A DNA stretch of 64,000 nt from Clostridium sp. AM30-24. Lineage in GTDB: Bacteria; Bacillota; Clostridia; Lachnospirales; Lachnospiraceae. Below the pieces are notes generated by a model. It was not told the DNA's origin. It ran no database searches and saw only the letters and a list, made by a program, of their open reading frames with translations. Positions 9,294 to 17,207 of the stretch are shown piece after piece (within the stretch, counting starts at the first letter, position 1; each line of letters starts with the position of its first letter). Made by a program: the position numbers and the translations under genes. The stretch lies in the NCBI RefSeq assembly GCF_003480435.1, contig NZ_QUJB01000003.1, forward strand, positions 62,001 to 126,000, written 5' to 3'.

Positions 9294-9303
9294 AAAGAAA
9301 AAT

Positions 9304-9360
9304 AAAAAACGGATACTTTGCACTCCGGCATTCCTGCCGGAAGCGAAAGTATCCGTTTTT
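9304..9360. terminator. Bidirectional intrinsic terminator between convergent genes
   Basis: A long stem, AAAACGGATACTTT with AAAGTATCCGTTTT, with a smaller CCGGCA/TGCCGG hairpin in the loop. A-rich and T-rich flanks would end transcription from both the CorC gene and xpt. Confidence 0.9.
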
Positions 9361-9363
9361 ACA

Positions 9364-9948
9364 TTAGTCCTGTTCGCGGAATTTTACGGTGCCGGCAGCC
9401 GGGTCCATGGATTCAACGATCGCTAAGGACTCTAAGTGGTAGCCCAGATTTCTGATGACCTGTCCGCCGATCTGGAATCCTTTTTCTACTGCAATGCCGA
9501 TTCCCTCAACTGTAGCGCCCGCCTCATGGACAATGGAGATCAGTCCCTGAAGGGCATAACCGTTCGCAAGGAAGTCATCGATAATTAAAACATGGTCATC
9601 CGGGGAAAGGAATTTCTTGGAAACGATGACCTGATTTTTACATTTATGGGTGAAAGATTCTACCTCAGCAACATACATTTCGCCGTCAAGGTTTACGCTC
9701 TGGGATTTCTTAGCGAAAACGACCGGCACATGGAAATGCATTGCCGCGATACAGGCGATACCGATGCCGGATGCCTCGATGGTCAGGATCTTGTTGATAT
9801 TTTCATTTGCAAAACGGCGCTTGAACTCTGCGCCCATCTCGTCAAAAAGTTCGATATCCATCTGATGGTTTAAAAAGCTGTCAACCTTTAATACGTTTCC
9901 CTCTTTTACCACACCGTCTTTCGCAATGCGTTCTTCTAAAAAGTTCAT
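9364..9948 (-). CDS. xpt: Xanthine phosphoribosyltransferase
   Basis: A 194-aa purine-salvage enzyme converting xanthine and PRPP to XMP. It starts [30 protein letters not shown], as Xpt does, and contains the PRPP-binding segment [11 protein letters not shown] (about 122-132) and IEASGIGIA. The length equals the Bacillus enzyme. An RBS (GGAGGA) is just upstream of the start. No purine riboswitch is seen in the short upstream region, unlike Bacillus xpt, and no pbuX permease follows. Confidence 0.95.
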   Translation of the reverse strand: MNFLEERIAKDGVVKEGNVLKVDSFLNHQMDIELFDEMGAEFKRRFANENINKILTIEASGIGIACIAAMHFHVPVVFAKKSQSVNLDGEMYVAEVESFTHKCKNQVIVSKKFLSPDDHVLIIDDFLANGYALQGLISIVHEAGATVEGIGIAVEKGFQIGGQVIRNLGYHLESLAIVESMDPAAGTVKFREQD

Positions 9949-9997
9949 GTTCTATCCTCCGTCAAATTCCTCTTTGGGTGTATCTGTATTGTAACCA

Positions 9998-10026
9998 ATT
10001 ATAGCAATATTGGGGGGAGATTACAA
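9998..10026 (-). promoter_or_regulatory. Sigma-A promoter for xpt
   Basis: On the minus strand: TTGTAA (10021-10026), 17-bp spacer, TATAAT (9998-10003). The roughly 45-nt leader is too short for a purine riboswitch. Confidence 0.7.
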
Positions 10027-10107
10027 GATAAAAACACATCTTGCAGACGGGTATGGGAAGTGGTAAGATGGAACAACTATGATTTTACGAAGAGGTACGG
10101 AGAATAT

Positions 10108-11964
10108 ATGAATAAATATGAGGTATTAAAACAGTATTTCGGCTATGACACCTTCCGGGACGGGCAGGAGAAGATGATCGATGCGATCACGTCCGGACGA
10201 GATGCTTTAGGAATCATGCCCACGGGAGCGGGAAAGTCCCTCTGCTACCAGATCCCGGCTCTGATGGCAGGAGAAAAGGGGGGAATTACGCTGGTGATCT
10301 CTCCGTTGATCTCTCTGATGAAAGATCAGGTCAGCGCACTGAATCAGGCGGGAGTCCACGCAGCTTATTTAAACAGTTCCCTGACACCGGGACAGTATTA
10401 TAAGGCACTGGGCTACGCGAGGGAGGGCCGATATCCGATCATCTACGTCGCGCCGGAGCGTCTTTTGACACCGGAATTTCTCGATTTCGCCGTCCACGCA
10501 AAGATCGCTATGGTGGCGGTGGACGAGGCCCACTGTGTCTCCCAGTGGGGACAGGATTTTCGACCGGGATACTTAAAAATAGAAGAATTCCTGCGGACGC
10601 TTCCGAACCGTCCTGTGGTCAGCGCCTTCACGGCAACCGCAACGTCAGAGGTCCGGGACGATATCATTGATCTCTTGAAACTGCAGGATCCCCTGGTGGC
10701 GACGACGGGCTTTGACCGCCCGAATCTCTATTTCGAGGTTCAGAGCCCGAAGGACAAATACGCGGCGGTAAAATCATACATCGAGGAGCACGCCGGGCAG
10801 TGCGGGATCATTTACTGTCTGACGAGGAAGCTCGTGGAGGAGGTAACGGAAAAGCTCATAAAGGATGGATTTTCCGTGACGAGATACCATGCGGGACTTT
10901 CCGACAATGAGAGAAAGCAGAATCAGGATGATTTTATCTTCGACCGGGCGCAGATCATGGTGGCGACTAACGCCTTTGGAATGGGGATCGACAAATCCAA
11001 TGTCCGCTTCGTGATCCACTACAATATGCCGAAAAACATGGAGAGCTATTATCAGGAAGCCGGCCGCGCGGGGCGTGACGGGGAACCTGCAGACTGCCTG
11101 CTGCTCTACGGCAGCCGCGATGTGGTGACAAATCAGATGTTTATCGACAACAACCGGGATAATGAGGAGCTTGACGATGTGACGAGAGCGATCGTTGCGG
11201 AGAGAGACCGGGAACGTTTGAAAAAGATGACGTTCTACTGCTTTACGAATGACTGTCTGAGAGAATATATCCTGCGTTATTTCGGAGAGTATGGAAGTGG
11301 ATACTGCGGCAACTGCTCGAATTGTAAGACGCAGTTTGAGGAGACGGACGTGACGGAGATCGCGAAGTCCATAGTGGGCTGTGTCGCAGAGTGCCGGGGG
11401 CGGTACGGAACCACGGTGATCCTGGATACTGTCCATGGGGCGGCAACGGCAAAGATCCGGAATTATCATATGGATGAGAATTCTCATTATGGGGAACTGG
11501 CGAAGGTTCCGGCATACCGGCTGCGTCAGGTCTTAAACTTCCTCCAGATCAAAGAATATCTTGTGGTGACCTCCGATGAGTATGCCATTGTGAAGCTTGG
11601 AAAGAACGCGGTGGCGCTGTTAAACGGCGGAGACAGCCAGAAAGTTACGATGAAACTTCCGAAAGAGCAGGAGAGAGTAAAGACCGGAAAGATTTCCGGC
11701 GCAAAGAAGAAGCCGACAGCCGGAAGTGAAAACTTCACGGAGAAAGAGACAACACTATTTGACCGTTTAAAAGAACTCCGCAGAGAGATCGCAAAAGAGG
11801 AAAAAGTACCGCCCTACATCGTATTCTCCGACAAGACGCTGGTACATATGTGCCTTATAAAACCGAAAAATAAGGAGGAAATGCTGAAGGTTTCAGGCGT
11901 TGGTGAGTATAAGTTTGAGAAGTACGGGGAGAGGTTCCTGAATAAAATCAGGAAATCGACTTGA
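10108..11964 (+). CDS. recQ: ATP-dependent DNA helicase RecQ
   Basis: About 618 aa. The helicase core has Walker A PTGAGKS, a DEAH box in VAVDEAHCVSQWGQDFRPGY, and motif VI in YYQEAGRAGRDG. Next come the RecQ zinc-binding region with CGNCSNC, a winged-helix domain, and a C-terminal HRDC-like domain (about 540-615). It unwinds DNA during recombination and repair. The frame is open from 10060, but ATG 10108 has GTACGGAG upstream and begins the conserved MNKYEVLKQYFGY segment. It is followed by a promoter that overlaps its stop codon. Confidence 0.94.
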   Translation: MNKYEVLKQYFGYDTFRDGQEKMIDAITSGRDALGIMPTGAGKSLCYQIPALMAGEKGGITLVISPLISLMKDQVSALNQAGVHAAYLNSSLTPGQYYKALGYAREGRYPIIYVAPERLLTPEFLDFAVHAKIAMVAVDEAHCVSQWGQDFRPGYLKIEEFLRTLPNRPVVSAFTATATSEVRDDIIDLLKLQDPLVATTGFDRPNLYFEVQSPKDKYAAVKSYIEEHAGQCGIIYCLTRKLVEEVTEKLIKDGFSVTRYHAGLSDNERKQNQDDFIFDRAQIMVATNAFGMGIDKSNVRFVIHYNMPKNMESYYQEAGRAGRDGEPADCLLLYGSRDVVTNQMFIDNNRDNEELDDVTRAIVAERDRERLKKMTFYCFTNDCLREYILRYFGEYGSGYCGNCSNCKTQFEETDVTEIAKSIVGCVAECRGRYGTTVILDTVHGAATAKIRNYHMDENSHYGELAKVPAYRLRQVLNFLQIKEYLVVTSDEYAIVKLGKNAVALLNGGDSQKVTMKLPKEQERVKTGKISGAKKKPTAGSENFTEKETTLFDRLKELRREIAKEEKVPPYIVFSDKTLVHMCLIKPKNKEEMLKVSGVGEYKFEKYGERFLNKIRKST

Positions 11965-11989
11965 CGAATCCCGGAAACAGGTGTATGAT
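11961..11989 (+). promoter_or_regulatory. Sigma-A promoter of the ABC importer operon
   Basis: TTGACG (11961-11966), 17-bp spacer, TATGAT (11984-11989). The -35 overlaps the recQ stop codon. The roughly 110-nt leader contains a hairpin (TGCGTTA/TAACGCA near 12010-12028) and an imperfect GGAGGCCCT/AGGACCTC stem (about 12046-12074), so leader control is possible. No T-box or known riboswitch is recognised. Confidence 0.7.
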
Positions 11990-12107
11990 AATGACAGTTT
12001 TACTTACGTGCGTTAAAGCGTAACGCAACAACGTATTTAAGAATGGGAGGCCCTGTATGAAGGGAAGGACCTCATAAAAAAGAAAAATCTGAGGGGAGAT
12101 CGATATT

Positions 12108-13157
12108 ATGAAAAAAGTAACAGCACTTGCAATGGCAGCCGTTGTTGCGGCTTCTGCACTGACCGGTTGTGGATCCAGCTCCACAGCAGAGACAACAGCA
12201 GCAGCCACAGAGACAAAGACCGAGGCGAAGACAGAAGCTGCGGCAGCAGATTCCACGGAGGCGGCAAAAGAGGACGGCAAGATTTACAACGTAGGTATCT
12301 GCCAGTTAGTCCAGCATCCGGCTCTTGATGCGGCGACAGAGGGCTTTGAGGCTGCATTAAAAGATAAACTCGGTGATAATGTAAAATTTGATCTTCAGAA
12401 CGCATCCGGTGATTCCGCAACATGTGCGACGATCATCAACCAGTTCGTTTCCAACGATGTAGATCTGATCCTTGCAAACGCGACTGCAGCTCTTCAGGCC
12501 GCAGCGGCAGGAACCAGCGAGATCCCGATCCTCGGAACCTCCATCACAGATTACGCGACTGCTCTTGATATTGATAACTGGACCGGTACGACAGGACTTA
12601 ACATTTCCGGAACCTCCGATCTCGCTCCGCTTGACCAGCAGGCAGCGATGCTCAACGAGCTGTTCCCGGACGCAAAGAATGTCGGCTTATTATACTGCTC
12701 CGCAGAGCCAAACTCCAAATATCAGGCAACAACCGTAAAAGGATATCTGGAGGATCTTGGATATACCTGTAAGGAATACACCTTCGCAGACTCCAACGAT
12801 ATCGCTTCCGTAACAACAACAGCAGCAGGAGAGAACGATGTTCTCTATGTTCCGACCGATAATACGGCTGCTTCCAATGCAGAGATCATAAACAATATCT
12901 GCCTGCCGGCAAAGGTTCCGGTAATCGCAGGTGAAGAGGGAATCTGCTCCGGATGCGGCGTTGCAACTCTTTCCATCGATTACTACGACATCGGATACAA
13001 GGCCGGTGAGATGGGCGCAGAGATCCTGATGGACGGCAAGGACGTAAAGGAAATGCCGATCGAATTTGCGCCGGAGGTAACAAAGAAATACAATAAGGCA
13101 AACTGCGAGGCACTTGGAATCACGGTTCCGGATGACTACGTTGCGATCGAAGAATAA
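12108..13157 (+). CDS. ABC importer substrate-binding lipoprotein (COG2984/TrpX-like)
   Basis: A 349-aa secreted lipoprotein: signal peptide with lipobox ALTGC (Cys21), then an Ala/Thr/Glu-rich linker (about 22-55), then a type I periplasmic-binding fold (NVGICQLVQHPALDAATEGF onward). COG2984 proteins work with a COG4120 permease and a COG1101 ATPase, which follow here. Some relatives import tryptophan, but the ligand cannot be read from sequence. An intergenic terminator after the gene would favour excess binding protein over permease. Confidence 0.88.
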   Translation: MKKVTALAMAAVVAASALTGCGSSSTAETTAAATETKTEAKTEAAAADSTEAAKEDGKIYNVGICQLVQHPALDAATEGFEAALKDKLGDNVKFDLQNASGDSATCATIINQFVSNDVDLILANATAALQAAAAGTSEIPILGTSITDYATALDIDNWTGTTGLNISGTSDLAPLDQQAAMLNELFPDAKNVGLLYCSAEPNSKYQATTVKGYLEDLGYTCKEYTFADSNDIASVTTTAAGENDVLYVPTDNTAASNAEIINNICLPAKVPVIAGEEGICSGCGVATLSIDYYDIGYKAGEMGAEILMDGKDVKEMPIEFAPEVTKKYNKANCEALGITVPDDYVAIEE

Positions 13158-13181
13158 TAACGACTTGAAATTATGAGACAT

Positions 13182-13225
13182 CAGGGTGGCAAACAGCAAA
13201 AACTTTTGTCACCCTGTTTGTTATC
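13182..13225 (+). terminator. Attenuating terminator between binding protein and permease
   Basis: A 12-bp stem, CAGGGTGGCAAA with TTTGTCACCCTG (one G-U pair), is followed by TTTGTTAT. The T-run is interrupted, so read-through into the permease is expected. Confidence 0.65.
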
Positions 13226-13248
13226 ATCAGCCATAGGAGGAAAGAAAC

Positions 13249-14178
13249 GTGAATTTTGTAACATTGTTTAATGCATTGCCGGGTGCCTGTGCACAGGGAC
13301 TCATCTGGGGCATCATGGCAATCGGCGTTTATATTACATACAAGATCCTCGATCTTGCAGACCTTACTGTGGATGGAACCATGTGTACGGGTGGTGCTGT
13401 CTGCATTATTTTCATGTTAAACGGGCATTCCGTAGGGGTATCCCTGTTTGCAGCGTTTATCGCGGGAATGATCGCGGGTCTGGTGACCGGAATCTTTCAC
13501 ACGGCGATGGGAATCCCGGCGATCCTCGCGGGGATCCTGACTCAGCTTGGTCTCTATTCCATCAACCTCCGAATTATGGGAGGTAAGGCAAATCAGGCCA
13601 TCAGTGTGGATAAGTATGATCTTTTGGTGTCTCTCCGTTATGTAAAGGGAGTCGCTTTTTATAAGAACACGATCTTTGTGGCGGCGCTGATCATTGTGAT
13701 CCTGATCGCGGTCCTCTACTGGTTCTTCGGAACGGAGATCGGATGCTCCATCCGTGCCACAGGTTCCAATCAGAACATGTCACGTGCCCAGGGCATCAAT
13801 ACCGATTTCACAAAGATCTTAGGTCTTATGATCTCCAACGGAATCGTTGCCTTTGCGAGCGGCTTATATGCCCAGTATCAGGGCTTTGCAGATGTCAACG
13901 CAGGCCGCGGTGCCATCGTGATCGGTCTTGCGGCCGTTATCATCGGTGAGGTTGTTTTCGGAAAGATCAGCCAGAACTTCGGTTTCAAGCTGTTCTCCGT
14001 TGCTTTCGGCGCGATCATTTACTATCTGGTACTTCAGGTCGTACTCTGGATGGGATTAAATTCCAACGATTTAAAACTCCTGTCAGCTCTTGTCGTTGCG
14101 GTATTCCTTGCGATCCCGTACATGAAAGGCAAATATTTCTCTAAACCGGTAAAAAGAGGAGGTGCACCTCGTGCTTGA
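13249..14178 (+). CDS. ABC importer permease (COG4120 family)
   Basis: A 309-aa polytopic membrane protein with about eight hydrophobic segments, starting at GTG 13249 behind an AGGAGG RBS. The N-terminus (ALPGACAQGLIWGIMAIGVYITYKIL) and the conserved SIRATGSNQNMSRAQGI loop match the branched-chain-permease-like family paired with COG2984 binding proteins. It forms the channel of the importer and overlaps the ATPase gene by 8 nt if the GTG at 14171 is used. Confidence 0.9.
   Translation: MNFVTLFNALPGACAQGLIWGIMAIGVYITYKILDLADLTVDGTMCTGGAVCIIFMLNGHSVGVSLFAAFIAGMIAGLVTGIFHTAMGIPAILAGILTQLGLYSINLRIMGGKANQAISVDKYDLLVSLRYVKGVAFYKNTIFVAALIIVILIAVLYWFFGTEIGCSIRATGSNQNMSRAQGINTDFTKILGLMISNGIVAFASGLYAQYQGFADVNAGRGAIVIGLAAVIIGEVVFGKISQNFGFKLFSVAFGAIIYYLVLQVVLWMGLNSNDLKLLSALVVAVFLAIPYMKGKYFSKPVKRGGAPRA
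14159..14170 (+). promoter_or_regulatory. Shine-Dalgarno sequence inside a 12-bp palindrome
   Basis: GAGGTGCACCTC is a perfect palindrome ending at the base before GTG 14171. It contains most of the AGGAGG ribosome-binding site (14157-14162). If folded, or paired between transcripts, it would hide the site, which suits coupled translation with the permease whose stop lies at 14176-14178. Confidence 0.45.
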
Positions 14179-14965
14179 TCTTCACAGTATTTATAAAACC
14201 TTCAACGCGGGAACCGTCAATGAAAAGACTGCGTTAAACGGATTAAATCTTCATTTAAACGAAGGCGATTTTGTCACCGTCATCGGTGGAAACGGAGCCG
14301 GAAAATCTACCATGTTAAATGCGGTCGCAGGAACGTGGTTTGTGGACGAAGGAAAAATCACCATCGATGATATCGACGTGACAAAGCTCCCGGAGCACAA
14401 GCGTGCGAAGTATCTCGGACGTGTATTCCAGGATCCGATGACAGGAACGGCTGCCACCATGCAGATCGAGGAGAACATGGCATTAGCAGCAAGAAGAGGA
14501 ATGACACGTTCTCTGAAGGCCGGAATCACCGCAAAAGAGCGTGAGTTCTACAGGGAGCAGTTAAAGATCTTAGGCCTTGGTCTTGAGGACCGCCTCACAT
14601 CAAAAGTCGGACTTCTCTCCGGCGGACAGAGACAGGCGCTGACCCTTCTCATGGCAACCTTAAAGAAGCCGAGACTTCTCCTTTTAGACGAGCACACGGC
14701 AGCCCTCGACCCGAAGACGGCAGCGAAGGTTCTTGAGACAACCGACAAGATCGTAAACAGTGAGCATTTGACAACACTCATGATCACTCACAACATGCGC
14801 GATGCGATCGCCCACGGGAACCGTCTGATCATGATGAACGCAGGCCACGTGATCTATGATGTGGCCGGAGAGGAGAAGAAACACCTGACAGTTCAGGATC
14901 TTCTCGCAAAGTTTGAGGAAGCTGCAGGCGGCGAACTTGCGAACGACCGTATGATCCTGTCATAG
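14171..14965 (+). CDS. ABC importer ATP-binding protein (COG1101 family)
   Basis: About 264 aa with Walker A GGNGAGKST, signature LSGGQRQA and Walker B LLLLDEHTAALD, energising the preceding importer. GTG 14162 is also in frame, but 14171 is 8 nt after AGGAGG and is preferred. The ATPase carries DEHTAALD where many ABC proteins have DEPTAALD, a common feature of this subfamily. It completes the binding protein-permease-ATPase operon. Confidence 0.92.
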   Translation: MLDLHSIYKTFNAGTVNEKTALNGLNLHLNEGDFVTVIGGNGAGKSTMLNAVAGTWFVDEGKITIDDIDVTKLPEHKRAKYLGRVFQDPMTGTAATMQIEENMALAARRGMTRSLKAGITAKEREFYREQLKILGLGLEDRLTSKVGLLSGGQRQALTLLMATLKKPRLLLLDEHTAALDPKTAAKVLETTDKIVNSEHLTTLMITHNMRDAIAHGNRLIMMNAGHVIYDVAGEEKKHLTVQDLLAKFEEAAGGELANDRMILS

Positions 14966-15003
14966 AAATTCATATATAAATAGAAGAAACAGGTCGAAAA
15001 GTA

Positions 15004-15057
15004 AAAAAACGGCAGCGGATATCTGTAAGCAGATTACAGAGCTTGTTGTCGTTTTTT
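15004..15057 (+). terminator. Intrinsic terminator of the ABC importer operon
   Basis: AAAACGGCAGC (15006-15016) pairs with GTTGTCGTTTT (two G-U pairs), then TTTTTT. The structured repeat copy 1 begins at the next base. Confidence 0.8.
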
Positions 15058-15190
15058 GTGTAATAGGAAATTCCGAGGAATTTCCTATTACACAAAAGGC
15101 ACTCACGTGCCAATGATGCGCACTCGCGCGAAGCTGTAGATTGTCGCAAGCGACCGCGCGAGGCGCGAGAATGTGCCAAGGCACATTCTT
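15058..15190 (+). repeat. Structured intergenic repeat, copy 1 (full-length)
   Basis: Four hairpins in series. A (15058-15093): an inverted repeat with core AGGAAATTCC/GGAATTTCCT and outer GTGTAAT/ATTACAC. B (15098-15111): GGCAC/GTGCC. C (15118-15166): outer GCGC and CTCGCGCG paired with CGCGCGAG and GCGC, a 12-nt bulge, and inner GTCGC-AA-GCGAC. D (15169-15188): GAATGTGCC-AA-GGCACATTC followed by T-rich DNA. It has no coding potential and lies between the ABC operon terminator and the ybaK leader. Confidence 0.9.
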
Positions 15191-15306
15191 TATTATTGCT
15201 TTTTTGTGTATCCCGTTGTATAAATGAGGTGCAGCAAAAAGGATTAAATACCGGACTGCGGGCGGATGCGGCGCAGGGAAAAAGCTGTGTTCAGGAGGAA
15301 ATATTT

Positions 15307-15807
15307 ATGAGCAGATCTGCAAAAAATGATAAAACAAAGACAAATGTGATGCGGCTTTTAGATGCCGCGAAAATCCCTTACGAAGCGAAGGAGTACCCGG
15401 TGGATGAGAACGATCTCTCCGGAAGCCATGCGGCGGACATGCTGGGTGTGGATCATGGAAGCGTGTTTAAGACCCTTGTACTGAAGGGAGAACGCACCGG
15501 ATTTCTCGTCTGCTGTATTCCTGTGGACGGTGAAGTAGATTTAAAAAAGGCGGCGAAAGCGGCGGGAGATAAGAAGGTGGAGATGCTTCCGATGAAGGAT
15601 CTTTTAGCCACAACGGGGTACATTCGCGGCGGCTGTTCTCCTATCGGAATGAAGAAAAGGTTCCCGACTTTTATTGATGAGGCGGCGTTAAAATATGAAA
15701 CGATCGCTGTCAGCGCGGGTCAGAGGGGATTTCAGGTACTGCTTTCCCCGCAGGCTCTCGCAGACTATGTGGGAGCAAAACTGCTGGATTTGCAGCAAAA
15801 TGGTTAA
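15307..15807 (+). CDS. ybaK: YbaK/EbsC family Cys-tRNA(Pro) deacylase
   Basis: A 166-aa editing enzyme that hydrolyses Cys-tRNA(Pro) mischarged by ProRS. It contains the family segments LGVDHGSVFKTLVLKGE, RGGCSPIGMKKRFPTFIDE (conserved Gly/Lys) and AGQRGFQVLLSP. An upstream in-frame ATG (15196) would add 37 unrelated residues; ATG 15307 follows AGGAGGAAAT with good spacing and starts the domain. It is a single gene downstream of repeat copy 1. Confidence 0.92.
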   Translation: MSRSAKNDKTKTNVMRLLDAAKIPYEAKEYPVDENDLSGSHAADMLGVDHGSVFKTLVLKGERTGFLVCCIPVDGEVDLKKAAKAAGDKKVEMLPMKDLLATTGYIRGGCSPIGMKKRFPTFIDEAALKYETIAVSAGQRGFQVLLSPQALADYVGAKLLDLQQNG

Positions 15808-15949
15808 CATAAATGAAAAAATTATCGGAAACCACATGAAAGTGGGGGATCAATATTTAACAAAATCGTAATATTTGCAATATTTTATACTTGCCAATAC
15901 CAACAAAAATTCGGGTTTTACGCGAAGAATATTTGGAAAAGATATTAAA

Positions 15950-15996
15950 AAAATGTAACAAACTTTAAAAAACGGGCTGTAAAATGTAACAAAGTT
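15950..15996 (+). promoter_or_regulatory. Two direct repeats upstream of the SleB-like gene
   Basis: AAAATGTAACAAA occurs at 15950-15962 and again at 15981-15993, each followed by C/G and TT. The offset is 31 bp, about three helical turns, and the second ends 16 bp before the -35 box. This could be an operator for an unknown regulator. The rest of 15808-16008 is AT-rich with no frame worth calling. Confidence 0.45.
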
Positions 15997-16008
15997 GGCC
16001 ATGGCTTA

Positions 16009-16038
16009 TTGACATTTGCCCTCTCGTTCTCCTATAAT
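16009..16038 (+). promoter_or_regulatory. Sigma-A promoter for the SleB-like hydrolase
   Basis: TTGACA (16009-16014), 18-bp spacer, TATAAT (16033-16038). Confidence 0.8.
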
Positions 16039-16108
16039 CACAGACACCGACCGAAAAACGGACGGAATGAACAACCGGCGACAGGACGGAGAAAGAGGGT
16101 ATTCAAAA

Positions 16109-17014
16109 ATGAATCCATGGAACTCATTTCTTCAGACAGTCTTTCAGTTTGTGAAATCACTCTTCACCGGTGTGACAAAGAAGATGCACCGGAATGCGGC
16201 AATTCTCACGATGGGCGCAACATTGATTGCAGTGATTCCATTTACAGCGGTGGACTTTCAGGGCGGAGGCAAAAATGCGATCGTAGCGTTTGCAGAGACG
16301 CAGGGAGGTTCGGATGAAGACAGTCTGGAGGAGACAGAAGATACTGCTCTTCCGGAAACAGACGGAAATGTTTTAGAGGATGAGACGACGGCGGATGAGA
16401 CATCATCGTCGGCGGAAAACGAAGCAGATATCGAAACTGAAACAGAAACTGAAACAGAAACTGAAACAGAAACAGAAACAGAAACTCAAACAGAAACTGA
16501 AAATACAGAGATGAATGATGCGAAAGAGGAAAACGGAATTTCCGAAGTTGAACCGGAGACGGGTTCCGGGGAGACCGGGGTGCAGGCTGCGGCTGAGACT
16601 GCGATGGAGCAGGAGGAACCTGTGCGCGAGGTATTTACCGGTTACTCAGAAAGCGATTACAATGTGCTTCTTCGGATCGTTCAGGCGGAAGCCGGAAACT
16701 GCGACATCGAAGGACGTGTCATGGTGGCCAATGTGATCTTAAATCGTGTGGAGAGCGGATCTTTCCCAAATACGATCACGAAGGTCGTTTACCAGAAGCG
16801 TCAGTTCTCACCAGTATCCAACGGATCCATTAAAAGATGCAAGGTCACAACGGAGACCGTGGAAGCGGTGGAACGTGCACTTGCGGGCGAGGACCTGACG
16901 GACGGAGCCCTGTATTTCATGAACCGGCGTGCTTCTTCGAAAAAGAACGCAAACTGGTTTGACAGACATCTGGAATTCCTGTTTAAACATGGAAATCATG
17001 AATTTTTCCGGTAA
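16109..17014 (+). CDS. SleB-like cell wall hydrolase (Hydrolase_2)
   Basis: A 301-aa secreted or membrane-anchored protein. An uncleaved-type hydrophobic segment lies at about 30-55 (AAILTMGATLIAVIPFTAV). A very acidic linker follows, with a run of Glu-Thr dipeptides at about 108-130, encoded by GAAACT/GAAACA hexamers. The C-terminal 120 residues are a Hydrolase_2 (SleB) domain: LLRIVQAEAGN carries the catalytic Glu, followed by GRVMVANVILNRV and QFSPVSNG. SleB enzymes cleave peptidoglycan, often spore cortex. A role in growing cells is equally possible. ATG 16109 is chosen because the promoter overlaps the upstream ATG at 16016. Confidence 0.88.
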   Translation: MNPWNSFLQTVFQFVKSLFTGVTKKMHRNAAILTMGATLIAVIPFTAVDFQGGGKNAIVAFAETQGGSDEDSLEETEDTALPETDGNVLEDETTADETSSSAENEADIETETETETETETETETETQTETENTEMNDAKEENGISEVEPETGSGETGVQAAAETAMEQEEPVREVFTGYSESDYNVLLRIVQAEAGNCDIEGRVMVANVILNRVESGSFPNTITKVVYQKRQFSPVSNGSIKRCKVTTETVEAVERALAGEDLTDGALYFMNRRASSKKNANWFDRHLEFLFKHGNHEFFR

Positions 17015-17055
17015 ACTCCGGGTCAGATAAAAGGATTAGGATAAAAGGATAAGAG

Positions 17056-17111
17056 AAAACGGCATGTGCCGGGACTGTGAGAAAGCTGGTTCCGGTATGT
17101 GCCGTTTTTTC
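17056..17111 (+). terminator. Intrinsic terminator after the SleB-like gene
   Basis: AAAACGGCA pairs with TGCCGTTTT, with an inner CCGG/CCGG pairing, and is followed by a T-run. Confidence 0.85.
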
Positions 17112-17137
17112 AGTCTTTTTCAAGTGGTGGAAACTGA

Positions 17138-17166
17138 TTGACATTTGGATTTGCTCATGGGATAAT
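17138..17166 (+). promoter_or_regulatory. Sigma-A promoter for the HAD phosphatase
   Basis: TTGACA (17138-17143), 17-bp spacer, GATAAT (17161-17166), about 40 bp before the start codon. Confidence 0.8.
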
Positions 17167-17207
17167 AAACCACATGAATTTTGAAAATACGTGAAAGAGG
17201 AATTGTG

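Noticed and set aside
9949..10040. Purine riboswitch upstream of xpt
   Set aside because: The leader is too short and none of the conserved purine-aptamer loops are visible; only a promoter and RBS are seen.
10774..11487. 237-codon minus-strand frame over recQ
   Set aside because: Shadow of the RecQ coding frame; composition and lack of start context do not support a gene.
11990..12107. T-box or tryptophan-responsive leader before the ABC importer
   Set aside because: Some relatives of this importer are tryptophan-regulated, but no T-box sequence is visible and the leader is only about 110 nt.
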